Positions 7,058 through 18,047 are shown, numbered from the stretch's first letter. The stretch: 33,180 nt of DNA from Spirochaetota bacterium (GCA_025061835.1 JANXAC010000006.1:1-33180), one strand, 5' to 3'. Notes: generated from the letters alone by a model not told the origin. Program-made: numbers and translations.

Positions 7058-9124
7058 ATGGCAAGAGATTTTTTACTTGAAGTAGGCGTTGAAGAAATAC
7101 CCCATACTTACCTAGCATCAACCCACAAGCAATTTGAAGCATTTTTCAAGCAAATGCTATCCAATTACAACCTAAACTATTCAAGTTTAAAAACATTCTC
7201 AACACCAAGAAGGCTTGGAGTTCTGATAGAAGAACTTGATGAAAAGCAGAGTGATAGGAAGGTTATCAAAAAGGGTCCTTCAAAAAATCTGGCATACACT
7301 AATGACGGACAGCCGACTCAAGCACTCAAAGGCTTCTTATCTTCTGTCTCGTCAATGGAAGGTGAATTGAAAGTTTTGAAGGAAGGAGATAAGGAGTTTA
7401 TATTCTTTGAAGGAATACAGAAAGGTATTGATACAAAGGAAATCCTGAAAAACGAGATACCGAAAGCACTGAAAACTCTTGAATTCCCAAAAACTATGCG
7501 TTGGTCAGATATAGATTATCAATTCGTAAGACCGATAAGATGGATCGTTTGTGTTTTCGGAAGTGAGGTCATTGATATTGAGATAGCGAGAGTGAAATCT
7601 TCCAATCTATCCTATGGACACAGGTTTATAGGAGAGAATGTTGCAATCAATGATCCAAAAGACTATGAAAAACTCCTAGAAACGAAGGGTAAAGTTATAC
7701 CATCACCAGAGAAGAGGAAAAGAATAATACTTGAGAAAGTTGAAGAATTCAAGTCAAGACTAAAACTTGATGCCGTTTTATCTAAAGAACTACTTGAGGA
7801 GATTACAAACCTCGTTGAGTATCCTGAATGTGCAGTTGGTTCGTTCAGTGAGGATTTTTTGAGCGTTCCTAGCGAGATACTCATATCCGAGATGGTAGAA
7901 AAACAAAAGTTTATACCACTTCTCAAAGAAGGTAAACTAACAAACAAGTTTCTAATAATTACAAATACAATTCCGAATGATAACATCATAAAAGGTAATG
8001 AAAAGGTAATATCTGCAAGGCTCAACGACGGAAAGTTTCTATATGAAGAGGATACAAAGAAGTCAATTGACTTTTTCGTTAACAAGACTAAAGAACTCAT
8101 TTTCTTTGAAGGACTTGGGACAGTATATGATAAACTTGGTAGAATGAGAAAATTATCAGAGATAGTCTTGGACAAACTTGGTGTAAGTGATGTTAGGGAT
8201 GAGATAGTGAGAGCATCAAGTATATGTAAGTTTGATTTGACAACTGGTGTCGTCTATGAATTTCCAGAACTTCAAGGTATCATAGGCTATCATTACTCGC
8301 TTATCTTCAAAGAAAGCGATAATGTCGCAAACTACATAAAGGAACATTATAAGCCAGTCTCTGCAGATGACGAACTTCCATCAACATTTGGAGGAACGGT
8401 TGTTTCAATTGTTGATAAGCTTGATAATCTGTTTTCTCTCTACTCTGCTGGCAAGAAGGTAACAGGTTCAAGCGATCCTTACGGATTAAGAAGACAAGTG
8501 TTAGGCATTTCAAGAATGCTTATAAATAAATCACTAGACTTTGATATAGTAGAGGTGTTTGAGAGTGCAAAGAGTATCTACCAAGAGTTCTTCAATAGAG
8601 AGTATGAGATAATAGAAGATGACATAAGAACATTTGTGAGCACGAGGCTAAAGAGTTTTCTCAAGGAGATGGGCTTTAAGACTGATGAAGTTGAAGCAAC
8701 CATTAAAACTACAACTAACCCTTACGATGCGTATTTAAGAGTAAAAACGGTTAGCCTGTTTAGAGATAGGGGCGAGTTCGTAAATGTAGCAGTACTGTTC
8801 AAGCGTATAAGGAACATTCTATCCGAGGCAAAATTCACATCACCTCAACCTGTGGATACATCTATACTCACAGACGAAGAGAAATTGCTTTACTCTCTTA
8901 TTACTTCAAAGGAAACCATAGTAACTGGGATGATGAGAGAAAAGAACTATGAGGATGTTCTAAACACTCTTCTTGAGTTTAGAGAACCAGTCCACAGGTT
9001 TTTTGAAAAGGTTTTTGTGATGGATGAGAATACAAAGATTAGGGATAACAGGCTATCAATACTACATAGGCTATACACGATGTTTGAGCAGTTTATTGAC
9101 TTCAATGCTGTTGAGTTTGCATAA
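7058..9124 (+). CDS. glyS: Glycyl-tRNA synthetase beta subunit
   Basis: This gene encodes the beta chain of the alpha2/beta2 glycyl-tRNA synthetase, which charges tRNA-Gly in the cytoplasm. The N-terminus MARDFLLEVGVEEIPHTYL is the family signature. FSTPRRLGVLIEEL, FPKTMRWSDIDYQFVRPIRW and DKLDNLFSLYSAGKKVTGSSDPYGLRRQ follow in the usual order. An anticodon-binding (DALR-like) region occupies the last roughly 100 residues. The reading frame is open from a TTG at 7046, but ATG 7058 is chosen. It gives the canonical N-terminus and has GGAG at 7048-7051 at correct spacing, for 688 residues, the normal length. The alpha subunit gene (glyQ) is not adjacent and must lie elsewhere. A weak hairpin with a T-rich tail follows at about 9172-9203. 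Confidence 0.95.
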   Translation: MARDFLLEVGVEEIPHTYLASTHKQFEAFFKQMLSNYNLNYSSLKTFSTPRRLGVLIEELDEKQSDRKVIKKGPSKNLAYTNDGQPTQALKGFLSSVSSMEGELKVLKEGDKEFIFFEGIQKGIDTKEILKNEIPKALKTLEFPKTMRWSDIDYQFVRPIRWIVCVFGSEVIDIEIARVKSSNLSYGHRFIGENVAINDPKDYEKLLETKGKVIPSPEKRKRIILEKVEEFKSRLKLDAVLSKELLEEITNLVEYPECAVGSFSEDFLSVPSEILISEMVEKQKFIPLLKEGKLTNKFLIITNTIPNDNIIKGNEKVISARLNDGKFLYEEDTKKSIDFFVNKTKELIFFEGLGTVYDKLGRMRKLSEIVLDKLGVSDVRDEIVRASSICKFDLTTGVVYEFPELQGIIGYHYSLIFKESDNVANYIKEHYKPVSADDELPSTFGGTVVSIVDKLDNLFSLYSAGKKVTGSSDPYGLRRQVLGISRMLINKSLDFDIVEVFESAKSIYQEFFNREYEIIEDDIRTFVSTRLKSFLKEMGFKTDEVEATIKTTTNPYDAYLRVKTVSLFRDRGEFVNVAVLFKRIRNILSEAKFTSPQPVDTSILTDEEKLLYSLITSKETIVTGMMREKNYEDVLNTLLEFREPVHRFFEKVFVMDENTKIRDNRLSILHRLYTMFEQFIDFNAVEFA

Positions 9125-9171
9125 AACAATCTCTTCAATCTTGTTTCAATGCCATCTGGAATAGAATTTTG

Positions 9172-9203
9172 ATCAAATGATTTGGTGTTTTTGTTTCTGC
9201 TTT
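9172..9203 (+). terminator. Possible terminator of glyS
   Basis: ATCAAA (9172-9177) can pair with TTTGGT (9181-9186) around a TGA loop, followed by GTTTTTGTTTCTGCTTT. The stem is short and AT-rich with one G-U pair, so this is a weak candidate. Confidence 0.3.
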
Positions 9204-9309
9204 AAATCTCACACTCGTACTTAATCTAACAGGAATAACCACCTTCATTAAACCCAACAAATCGCTGACAAAAATACTAAACTCTTAACCAAACTTTAAT
9301 CAAATCGTT

Positions 9310-9339
9310 TTGAAAGAGTTATTATAAATTTTTTAGAAT
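9310..9339 (+). promoter_or_regulatory. Promoter of ackA implying a near-leaderless mRNA
   Basis: TTGAAA (9310-9315), an 18-nt spacer and TAGAAT (9334-9339). The start codon is at 9350, only 10 nt after the -10 box, so transcription should begin within about four bases of the ATG. No Shine-Dalgarno sequence precedes the gene. Confidence 0.6.
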
Positions 9340-9349
9340 TAGTATCAGT

Positions 9350-10543
9350 ATGAAAATACTTGTTATAAACTCGGGTAGTTCTTCACTGAAGTATCAACTT
9401 ATTGACACTAATAGTCAAGATGTTCTTTTGAAAGGACTCGTTGATAGGGTTGGCAACATAGGGGCTACCAATACCTATACTCTTGGCGGAGAGAAGTTTA
9501 AGGAGGATGTCCTTGCAAGAGATCATAAGGAAGCAATAGGTATTGTTGTTAAAATAATAACAACTAATAACCTATTAGTTGAAGCAATTGGACACAGAGT
9601 TGTTCACGGAGGACACAAGTTCTTTGAAAGTGTTTTGATAGACGAAGAAGTTATTGAATATATCAGGGAGTTTGGAAAACTCGCTCCTTTACATAATCCT
9701 CCAAATCTAATAGGTATTCTAGCATGTCAGGAGATACTTAAGGACATACCACAGGTAGCAGTTTTTGATACTGCATTCCATCAGACTATACCACCAGATA
9801 ATTACTTCTACGCTATACCATACAAATACTATGAGAACTACAGAATAAGAAAATACGGTTTTCACGGAACATCTCATAGATATGTAACACAAAAAACTGC
9901 AGAACTTTTAGGAATAAACATTGATAATATCAACCTCATAACTTGTCATCTTGGTAATGGTGCTAGTATAACTGCTGTAAGGAATGGTAAATCTTACGAC
10001 ACATCAATGGGTTTTACTCCTCTAGAAGGTCTTATAATGGGAACTAGAAGTGGTGATATTGATCCTAGTATTCCACTGTTCATAATGGATAAAGAAAACA
10101 TCTCAACATCTGAGATGGATAGAATCCTGAATAAAGAAAGCGGGATCTTGGGTATAACTGGTCTATCAAACGATATGCGGATTATAGAAGAGGAGTATGA
10201 GAAAGGCAACGAAAGAGCAGTTCTAGCGTTTAATATGTATTGTAATAGGATAAGGAAATACATAGGAGCTTATTTCTTCATGCTTGGCAGAGTAGATGGA
10301 ATAGTATTTACTGCTGGTGTTGGTGAGAACTCTCCTCTTACTAGAAAAAAGGTTTTGAGTGGTCTTGAAAACATTGGGATAGAGATAGACGATGAAGCGA
10401 ACAATAGAACCATCAGGGGTCAAAGTGGTATAATATCTACCTCTAGTTCAAAAATCAAGGTCGTAGTTATGCCAACAAACGAGGAACTTGCTATAGCTTT
10501 GGATACAGAGAGAGTAGTATTAAACACAAAATCAATAGCTTAA
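9350..10543 (+). CDS. ackA: Acetate kinase
   Basis: The 397-residue protein interconverts acetyl phosphate + ADP and acetate + ATP, the last substrate-level phosphorylation step of acetate fermentation. All family blocks are present in order: MKILVINSGSSSLKYQL, GHRVVHGGHKF, VFDTAFHQTIPP, YGFHGTSHRYV, CHLGNGASI, TPLEGLIMGTRSGDIDP and the late FTAGVGENSPLTR. The length is typical. The start is fixed by the canonical N-terminus, which makes the missing ribosome site and the very close promoter meaningful. No phosphotransacetylase gene adjoins it. The 3' end faces ilvC, with only 7 nt between the two stop codons. A small AT-rich hairpin (ATAGC/GCTAT) spans this junction and runs into TTTTCTTTT on the plus strand. 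Confidence 0.97.
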   Translation: MKILVINSGSSSLKYQLIDTNSQDVLLKGLVDRVGNIGATNTYTLGGEKFKEDVLARDHKEAIGIVVKIITTNNLLVEAIGHRVVHGGHKFFESVLIDEEVIEYIREFGKLAPLHNPPNLIGILACQEILKDIPQVAVFDTAFHQTIPPDNYFYAIPYKYYENYRIRKYGFHGTSHRYVTQKTAELLGINIDNINLITCHLGNGASITAVRNGKSYDTSMGFTPLEGLIMGTRSGDIDPSIPLFIMDKENISTSEMDRILNKESGILGITGLSNDMRIIEEEYEKGNERAVLAFNMYCNRIRKYIGAYFFMLGRVDGIVFTAGVGENSPLTRKKVLSGLENIGIEIDDEANNRTIRGQSGIISTSSSKIKVVVMPTNEELAIALDTERVVLNTKSIA

Positions 10544-10550
10544 GTTAATG

Positions 10551-11576
<1,026 letters not shown>

Positions 11577-11782
11577 TCAATTTTACTTAACCTCACCTTT
11601 ACCTTTCTACTTACGCAACTACAAAAGCAGAACCTCTGATCTGTTCATTATTTTGACATCTTTTGTTGATATAGTCATAAATTTGGTATTGAAGTAAGTG
11701 TAGTGTTTTTCTCTACGTTGCTTAAGGGAAAGAAGAAACTTCAACCTAGTTGTAAATCTCAGATTTTATTTTAGTTGTGTTC

Positions 11783-11811
11783 TTGAAATTTCTAAATTAC
11801 TTGCATATCTT
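11783..11811 (+). promoter_or_regulatory. Probable promoter of leuC
   Basis: TTGAAA (11783-11788), a 17-nt spacer and TATCTT (11806-11811). This precedes a short leader ending in GGAGGTAAGGT before ATG 11845. An alternative -10, TATATT (11826-11831), has a poorer -35. No T-box or peptide attenuator was recognised in the 286-bp intergenic region. Confidence 0.45.
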
Positions 11812-11844
11812 TTATCATATACAAGTATATTTTGGAGGTAAGGT

Positions 11845-13155
11845 ATGGGAATGACAATAGCCCAGAAAATATTAGCAGATCATGCTATAAACAAAGATGG
11901 AAGCGTTGGAAGAGAGTATGTTGAACCTGGTGAGATAATAACAGCGAAAGTTGACTTTTGTTTCAGCAATGACATTACAGGACCTCTATCAATAGAGGAG
12001 TTTGAAAAATCTGGTGCTGAAGATGTGTTTGACAAAGAAAGAGTAGCTTTAATACCAGACCACTTCTCACCTGCTAAGGACATAAAAAGTGCAGATCAGA
12101 TAAACATATTAAGACAATTTGCTAGAAGGCTCAAACTACCCTACTTCTACGAGATTGGTAAGGTAGGCATAGAACACACACTACTTGTTGAAGAAGGACT
12201 AGTCTTACCAGGTGACGTTATAGTTGGAGCAGACTCTCATACCTGCACGCTAGGCGCATTAGGTGCATTCGCAACAGGCATGGGTTCAACTGATATTGCA
12301 TACGCTATGATAACGGGTGAAACATGGTTTAGAGTTCCAGGAAGCATGAAGTTTATATACTATGGTAAAATGGGAAGATGGACATCATCAAAAGACCTAA
12401 TTCTCTACACCATAGCAGACATAGGAGTAGATGGAGCACTGTATATGGCTATGGAATTTACGGGCGAAACAGTAAAAGAGATGTCATTTGAATCTCGTAT
12501 GACAATGACGAACATGGCAATAGAAGCAGGTGCTACTACCGGAATAATAGAACCTGATGACAAGACAATAGACTATATAAAGAATCAGGCTAAGAGAGAA
12601 TATAAGATCTACAAATCAGACCCTGACGCTGATTACGCAGATATAAGAGAATACGATGTTTCAAAGATAGAACCACAGGTTGCTTTTCCTCACCTACCCT
12701 CAAATTGTAGGAATGTTTCTGATGCTACTCATGTCAAGATAGATCAGGTATTCATTGGGTCCTGCACAAACGCAAAGATAGAGGATTTAAGAATAGTAGC
12801 AGAGATACTGAAGGGACGAAAGGTTCACCCTGAGATAAGGTGTATAATCACTCCTGCTACACAAGTAGTCTATTACAAGGCTTTGAAAGAAGGTTTGATT
12901 GACATATTTATGGAAGCGGGTGCTGTTGTAACAATGGCTACTTGTGGTCCTTGTCTTGGCGGACACATGGGAATACTTGGAAAAGGTGAAAAAGCAGTCT
13001 CAACAACAAATAGAAACTTCGTAGGTAGAATGGGAGATCCAACTAGTGAAGTGTATCTTGCAAGCCCCGCAGTAGCAGCAGCCTCAGCAATAATGGGTAG
13101 AATAGCACATCCTGACGAAGTTTTAGGAACACAGAAAACAGTCGTAAAAGTTTAA
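11845..13155 (+). CDS. leuC: 3-isopropylmalate dehydratase large subunit (LeuC type)
   Basis: This 436-residue aconitase-superfamily protein isomerises 2- and 3-isopropylmalate in leucine synthesis, together with a small subunit (LeuD) not encoded here. The 4Fe-4S ligands are visible as Cys307 in FIGSCTNA and Cys367 and Cys370 in TCGPCLGGH. GADSHTCTLGALGAFATGMG, ISTTNRNFVGRMG-like (here STTNRNFVGRMG) and YLASPAVAAASA complete the signature. Length matches the shorter LeuC2/HacA subgroup, so activity as homoaconitase or a related methylmalate dehydratase cannot be excluded. The leuB-type gene and ilvC in the same window favour leucine synthesis. The ribosome site GGAGGT is strong. The coding density drops after it, with 441 bases free of genes. 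Confidence 0.9.
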   Translation: MGMTIAQKILADHAINKDGSVGREYVEPGEIITAKVDFCFSNDITGPLSIEEFEKSGAEDVFDKERVALIPDHFSPAKDIKSADQINILRQFARRLKLPYFYEIGKVGIEHTLLVEEGLVLPGDVIVGADSHTCTLGALGAFATGMGSTDIAYAMITGETWFRVPGSMKFIYYGKMGRWTSSKDLILYTIADIGVDGALYMAMEFTGETVKEMSFESRMTMTNMAIEAGATTGIIEPDDKTIDYIKNQAKREYKIYKSDPDADYADIREYDVSKIEPQVAFPHLPSNCRNVSDATHVKIDQVFIGSCTNAKIEDLRIVAEILKGRKVHPEIRCIITPATQVVYYKALKEGLIDIFMEAGAVVTMATCGPCLGGHMGILGKGEKAVSTTNRNFVGRMGDPTSEVYLASPAVAAASAIMGRIAHPDEVLGTQKTVVKV

Positions 13156-13596
13156 AGTTAAATAACTTATTAACACTCTCATAACAACATAAAGACTTTA
13201 GTATCAAAAAAACAAAACAGTCAAGGAATCTATTTGATAAATTCTAACTTCTGTTAGATAAACAGTAAGCATTCTTACTCTAACTACTCACTAACTTTGA
13301 ATCCATATATCATTTCTTTGCCTCCAAATTTAACCTTATACTTATCTCAAGTGCCTTTTAAGAATTTGCCTATTCCTGAACGGAACTATAAACAAAAGAC
13401 AAACTACGACTAAATTATGAACTTTAGACCTTGCTGATAACCGACGAACTTACATAACCGCATCGTATCTATATTTTATTGTAGATTATATAACACACAT
13501 AGCTAGTAAAACAGAAACCCTTCTAGGACCTTCTCTATAAAAATCACATTCACAAAGATTAAAACGTAGTTAAGGAGATAACAAACCTAACAGACT
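13156..13596. other. 441-bp spacer after leuC, nothing recognised
   Basis: This AT-rich stretch lies between the convergent leuC and CCA-adding enzyme genes. Frames on both strands are short and without recognisable motifs. No tRNA, strong hairpin with T-tract or repeat was found. A leuD gene would be expected near leuC but no remnant of one is visible. Confidence 0.5.
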
Positions 13597-15045
13597 TTAA
13601 CTATTCGATTGGTATATTTCTTTCGCTATTTCTAGGAGTATTTCTTTTTTGTTTTTAGATGGGTCCTCAATAACAACTTGTAGAAGAGCATTTAGTATCT
13701 TACCTACAAGTGGTCCCTGGGGTATGTTCAATGTTCTCATTATGTCATATCCATCTACCTCTAAATCCTTGAGACTCAATGCATTGTCTTCTTCTATTAT
13801 CTTGAGTATTCTATCTTTAAGTTTCTGTATAGACGCACTACCTGGTTTTCGCTTACCGCTCGCAATCCTATCTGCTTCCCTAAGTATGAAAAGGTCTTCC
13901 ATTATATCAAATCCAACATTCCTTATGAACCTTCTAACTGCACTGTCTGTCCATTCATCTGTATAGTAGAACATGTGATTCCTTATAAGACGAGTTATAT
14001 AGTCAATGTCATCATTGCTAAACCTTAACCTTCTAAGTATCCTTTTAGCGATACCTGAACCTACAACCTCGTGATTGTAGAATGTTGAGACTTCAATACC
14101 ATTTTCAAAAACTTCTTGCTTTGTAACAGGTTTAGCAATGTCGTGAAGAAGACCTGCCAACTTGAGACGATATATTCTTTTCTCATCTTTCACATCCTTA
14201 AGAAAACTTGATAATGTATCGCAAGTGATAAGAGAGTGATAGTATACATCATACTTATGGTAAATATTCTGACTAACACCATAACATTCTTGAAGTTCGG
14301 GGAGCACATACTTAAGCAGTCCTGTCTCTCTCATGTATTCAATACCTATTGAAGGTTTATCAGATATCATCATCTTCACAATCTCATCTTTGATCCTTTC
14401 TGGAGAGATTTTTGTTATATTCTCTGCTTTTCTCCGTATGGAAGAAAGCGTGTTTTCTTCTATCCTAAACTCAAGTTTTGAAGCAAATCTACAAGCTCTG
14501 AGCATTCTTAATGCATCTTCTTCAAACCTCTGGTCAGGATCTCCAACAGTCCTTATAACTCTGTTCTTAATATCTTCAACTCCACCAAACAAGTCAATAA
14601 ATTCTCCAGTTATGAGATTAAGAGCCATTGCGTTTATTGTGAAGTCTCTTCTGGATAAATCTTCCTTTATATCCCTCGTAAATTCAACTTCCGAAGGATG
14701 CCTAAAGTCAGTATATTCCTTATCCAACCTGTATGTTGTTATCTGATAATTTTTGCCTTCATTAATTACAGTAACAGTTCCATACTTAATACCTGTTGGA
14801 ATAACCTTAAACCTCTTACTATGTAATATTTTCATAACTTCTTCAGGTGTAGCAGAAGTAGCAAGATCCCAGTCAGCATTTTCTGATATAGTTCCTTTTA
14901 TTACCAGATCCCTGACTACACCACCAACCACATAGCACTCGTATCCTCTCTCCGAAAGTATCCTTGATATAGTATTAGGTGTGTCAAGTATAGATCCCTT
15001 TATTCTGTCTAGTTTAACATCAACTTTCATATCGGATACCATCAT
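13597..15045 (-). CDS. cca: CCA-adding tRNA nucleotidyltransferase with HD domain
   Basis: This 482-residue class II nucleotidyltransferase adds or repairs the 3' CCA of tRNAs. Active-site features are GGVVRDLV, catalytic acids in DWDLAT, SRRDFTINAMALN, and the nucleotide-selecting helix with EEDALRMLRACRFASKLEF. An HD metal-dependent phosphohydrolase domain follows (LAGLLHDIAKP, later IRNHM). The C-terminal tail is helical. A poly(A) polymerase role is possible because the two activities look alike in this family, but CCA addition is more likely as no other such gene is seen. The start is ATG 15045, just 7 nt downstream of a consensus promoter, so its mRNA appears leaderless. A second ATG follows immediately. 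Confidence 0.92.
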   Translation of the reverse strand: MMVSDMKVDVKLDRIKGSILDTPNTISRILSERGYECYVVGGVVRDLVIKGTISENADWDLATSATPEEVMKILHSKRFKVIPTGIKYGTVTVINEGKNYQITTYRLDKEYTDFRHPSEVEFTRDIKEDLSRRDFTINAMALNLITGEFIDLFGGVEDIKNRVIRTVGDPDQRFEEDALRMLRACRFASKLEFRIEENTLSSIRRKAENITKISPERIKDEIVKMMISDKPSIGIEYMRETGLLKYVLPELQECYGVSQNIYHKYDVYYHSLITCDTLSSFLKDVKDEKRIYRLKLAGLLHDIAKPVTKQEVFENGIEVSTFYNHEVVGSGIAKRILRRLRFSNDDIDYITRLIRNHMFYYTDEWTDSAVRRFIRNVGFDIMEDLFILREADRIASGKRKPGSASIQKLKDRILKIIEEDNALSLKDLEVDGYDIMRTLNIPQGPLVGKILNALLQVVIEDPSKNKKEILLEIAKEIYQSNS

Positions 15046-15052
15046 AAACCTA

Positions 15053-15082
15053 ATTATAAATGTAAAAACAAGTTCTTATCAA
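15053..15082 (-). promoter_or_regulatory. Promoter of cca implying a leaderless mRNA
   Basis: On the minus strand there is TTGATA (15082-15077), an 18-nt spacer and a perfect TATAAT (15058-15053). The start codon at 15045 is 7 nt further on, exactly where transcription should begin. No ribosome site stronger than TTAGG is present. Confidence 0.65.
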
Positions 15083-15229
15083 AAGAATAGAAGATATTAG
15101 GTAAGGCATAAAATTCACAACTTGGTTTAGATCATTATTTCTATCATGGTCTATTTTGGAATTATGAAAACAATGCTAATCTTAATAGTTACTCAAAATT
15201 CCTAAATGCGAAGGGTAATAGAATACCTA

Positions 15230-17692
15230 TCACTTCTTAACAAACCTTAACAGCGGTAGTGATACTAAAAACACACCTAACAACACAAATTGTATTACTG
15301 CAAATGGAGAGAAGGAATTGAACCTAAACTCAACCGTATGCTCACCAGGTGTATCTATATACACTGCTTGAACAAGATAATTTGCTTTCATAATTTCTTT
15401 CTTTTGACCATCCACATAACATTCCCATTTAGGATGGTAGTAGCTATTGAATACAAGAAAACCTTTGTCAGAGTTTGATATCCTTAATTTCGCATAGTCT
15501 GATGAAAACTCTTCAACTGTGATGTTATAAGCAAAGTTTTGCGATGGGGTAAAGTTTGTAATATCGTTGGTTATTAGAACACTACTTCTTAAAACATCAA
15601 TTGGCAACATCAAAACCATCTCTATCTGTCCGTTGTACTTTATGTAGTTTGGTGTCATATAAAAACGAGGTAGGGTGTTGGTTATCTTATAAACATAAAC
15701 TGAATGAGTTATGGACGGCTGTTCTTCAGAAAGATATGTTTTTGAGACAATATTCGTGTAGTAAGTAAGATTAGGAAGTTGAAGGAAAACCTGATGCGTT
15801 GGCGGTAATTCTGTTATAAAGTATCCAGTCCCATACTTGGCCATAATATCAAAGTTAAAGGATGATACTATAGGTAGAAACCTTGTGTATTCCTCTGATA
15901 ACCTTGACTGTGGTATCGTTTGTATTGACTCTAGGTTATGATAAGGAAACAAGAATGTAAGATAATGGTTTGCTAACCCTGAGTAAAACACAAACCTAGT
16001 CTGCTCATCCCGTGTTTTCTCCTTCATAAACTTAACTAATTCTGTTTCTGAATATAGTTTATAAGGGTCAACCTGTTTGAAAATCGGTCTAACTATGATA
16101 AACATATTTATGAAAACTATGATTATGAAACCTACAAATACCACATCGCTAACAAGAGACTTGACTGAAAATTTCTCTTCCAGTGCAAAACCTTTGGATG
16201 ATAGAACTTCTAGCAGATACAAAACCAATGTTCCAAGGAATATGAATATAAAAGCATTTCCAAAAGAATTTGCTATGTTTTCACTTATCCTCTGGGAAAT
16301 TGTATAGTCATATTGTTCCACAGTCGTGAAATACAGAGATATTTCGGATTTTAGTCCTGAAAGAATTAGATATATCAGGAATAATACACCAGAGTAGATT
16401 AAGAGAGAGTATATAACAAGCCTATTTTCTTTAGTTCTCTGTCCTAGATTTCTTATAAAAGAATCAAACGAAAAAGCGGATAGTATTATTATTGATATTG
16501 TGAAGACATCTATCCACTTACCAGGAACTCTGAACCTATCCATAAAGGGTATCTGAATTAGTAGCCAAAACAGTGTTGGGAAATAGCGTGCTATAGCAAG
16601 TAAAAATGCGATTATAGCAACAATACCCCAGAATATAAACTGTTTTTTTCTATCACCATCCCAGTATTTGAAAAATAGTAAAGATAATAGTATAAAAGGA
16701 ACTACGAACACTCCAACATACTGATCTATTCCTAGTCTGAAGTTTCTCATACCTTGTTTAGTTTTTTCGTAGTCAAAATCCTGTGCTGCTCGCCCCCAGT
16801 AAGGTAGATTAGCATCTCCAGAAAAGTATCCAAACATACCGGGAATTACAAAATTCAATATCTCCTCAGGGGGAGTTGAAAATTGAACTAAGAATCTCCA
16901 CTTTGACTCAGGGTCATCCTTCTTAACACCCAACTGCTCTGCCTGAACCAGCCCAAAGAAGCCAGTTATAGTATTCATTGAGAATATCAGAAAAACCAAA
17001 AATATAATAATAGGAACTCCTAATATTCTAAGCCACTCAACTTTCTCTAACCTCAAGAAATTTTTTAATTTACCAACTCTTACGAACGTCAGAAATATTA
17101 TGTATGCTCCAAGAACCATTCCAAAGTATATCGTCCTCTGAGTGTCAAAGAATGCTATACCTAGAGATATTCCCGATATTATCGTTAATAATAGTAGTTT
17201 GAAAAGAGGTAGTTGATTTGAATATATATACCTCACTATTCCGAGAGATAGTATTAGAAATGAGAGAGACCCATTTATATGACCACCTAGCACTGTAAGA
17301 ATACCAGCAGTAGTAAGAGATATAGATGTTCCTCCAAATATAGAAGCCCAAACTGTAAGTCCTGAACTTCTCAGAAATATATACATTCCTAAAAAGGAAA
17401 TAACTATGTAGAGAATAACATCAAAAACAGGAACTAACTCATAGCCTATAATCCCACCAATAAGATTACTCAACACAAGCGTTACTCCAAGAGGAAAACC
17501 AAGAAGGTAATTGTTATACCACCTTTCGTTCTGAAACTTCCACATACTCTCAGAACTGACTTTTATAATTCCTATATTCCCATCTATACCATAAAAAGTT
17601 TTACCTGAAATTATCACAGGAACTGCTACTAATCCTACAAATATTAATAATAGCAAAGAACATATAACAATTGTCTTTTTAGGGAAATTCAT
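15230..17692 (-). CDS. YfhO-family multi-spanning membrane glycosyltransferase-like protein
   Basis: The 820-residue protein has roughly a dozen membrane helices in the first 500 residues. An extracytoplasmic domain of about 270 residues follows, then one final helix (about 795-815). The C-terminal block with YYHPKWECYVDGQKKEI, then a GEHTVEFRF segment, is diagnostic of the YfhO family. YfhO proteins are GT-C-fold enzymes thought to transfer sugars from polyprenyl-phosphate carriers onto surface polymers. The early loop with FQNERWYNNYLLGFPLG and the acidic FYGIDG motif fit a lipid-sugar donor site. Start ATG 17692 has GGAGGAAGT. It stands alone between spacers. A polyprenol-phosphate sugar synthase at 32425-33150 could supply donors, but that link is inference. 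Confidence 0.8.
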   Translation of the reverse strand: MNFPKKTIVICSLLLLIFVGLVAVPVIISGKTFYGIDGNIGIIKVSSESMWKFQNERWYNNYLLGFPLGVTLVLSNLIGGIIGYELVPVFDVILYIVISFLGMYIFLRSSGLTVWASIFGGTSISLTTAGILTVLGGHINGSLSFLILSLGIVRYIYSNQLPLFKLLLLTIISGISLGIAFFDTQRTIYFGMVLGAYIIFLTFVRVGKLKNFLRLEKVEWLRILGVPIIIFLVFLIFSMNTITGFFGLVQAEQLGVKKDDPESKWRFLVQFSTPPEEILNFVIPGMFGYFSGDANLPYWGRAAQDFDYEKTKQGMRNFRLGIDQYVGVFVVPFILLSLLFFKYWDGDRKKQFIFWGIVAIIAFLLAIARYFPTLFWLLIQIPFMDRFRVPGKWIDVFTISIIILSAFSFDSFIRNLGQRTKENRLVIYSLLIYSGVLFLIYLILSGLKSEISLYFTTVEQYDYTISQRISENIANSFGNAFIFIFLGTLVLYLLEVLSSKGFALEEKFSVKSLVSDVVFVGFIIIVFINMFIIVRPIFKQVDPYKLYSETELVKFMKEKTRDEQTRFVFYSGLANHYLTFLFPYHNLESIQTIPQSRLSEEYTRFLPIVSSFNFDIMAKYGTGYFITELPPTHQVFLQLPNLTYYTNIVSKTYLSEEQPSITHSVYVYKITNTLPRFYMTPNYIKYNGQIEMVLMLPIDVLRSSVLITNDITNFTPSQNFAYNITVEEFSSDYAKLRISNSDKGFLVFNSYYHPKWECYVDGQKKEIMKANYLVQAVYIDTPGEHTVEFRFNSFSPFAVIQFVLLGVFLVSLPLLRFVKK

Positions 17693-18047
17693 ACTTCCTC
17701 CAATAACCTTGAGTTTAAAAAACTATCTATCTGTAATTCAATTTAAACCAAAAGACAATCTTACTTTAAGAAAACACTAACTTATATAAACAACACAAAC
17801 CAATTATTCATGGAATTCATACAACATATAACCTGATGAAAGAACAAAAACGAATACATATTTACAGATAATTGCTTGTATCAATAGTATAATCTACTTT
17901 CGTCGTTACATTAGCAAGCAGCAAATCCATATTCGGTTAATCTATTAGATAAAATTAGAACAAAGTCACCACTACAAATTCTGTTATTTTTGTAAGTTTT
18001 GATCAAACTAGTATTTTATCATGACTTAAAGATTGCTAGAATAGGTA
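17693..18047. other. 355-bp spacer between ppdK and the YfhO gene
   Basis: This AT-rich spacer lies between two minus-strand genes. It contains no plausible reading frame. A TTTGATCAAA palindrome lies near 17999-18008, downstream of ppdK. No terminator with a convincing stem and T-run was found. A promoter for the YfhO gene probably lies near the left end, but no clear -35/-10 pair was recognised. Confidence 0.45.
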
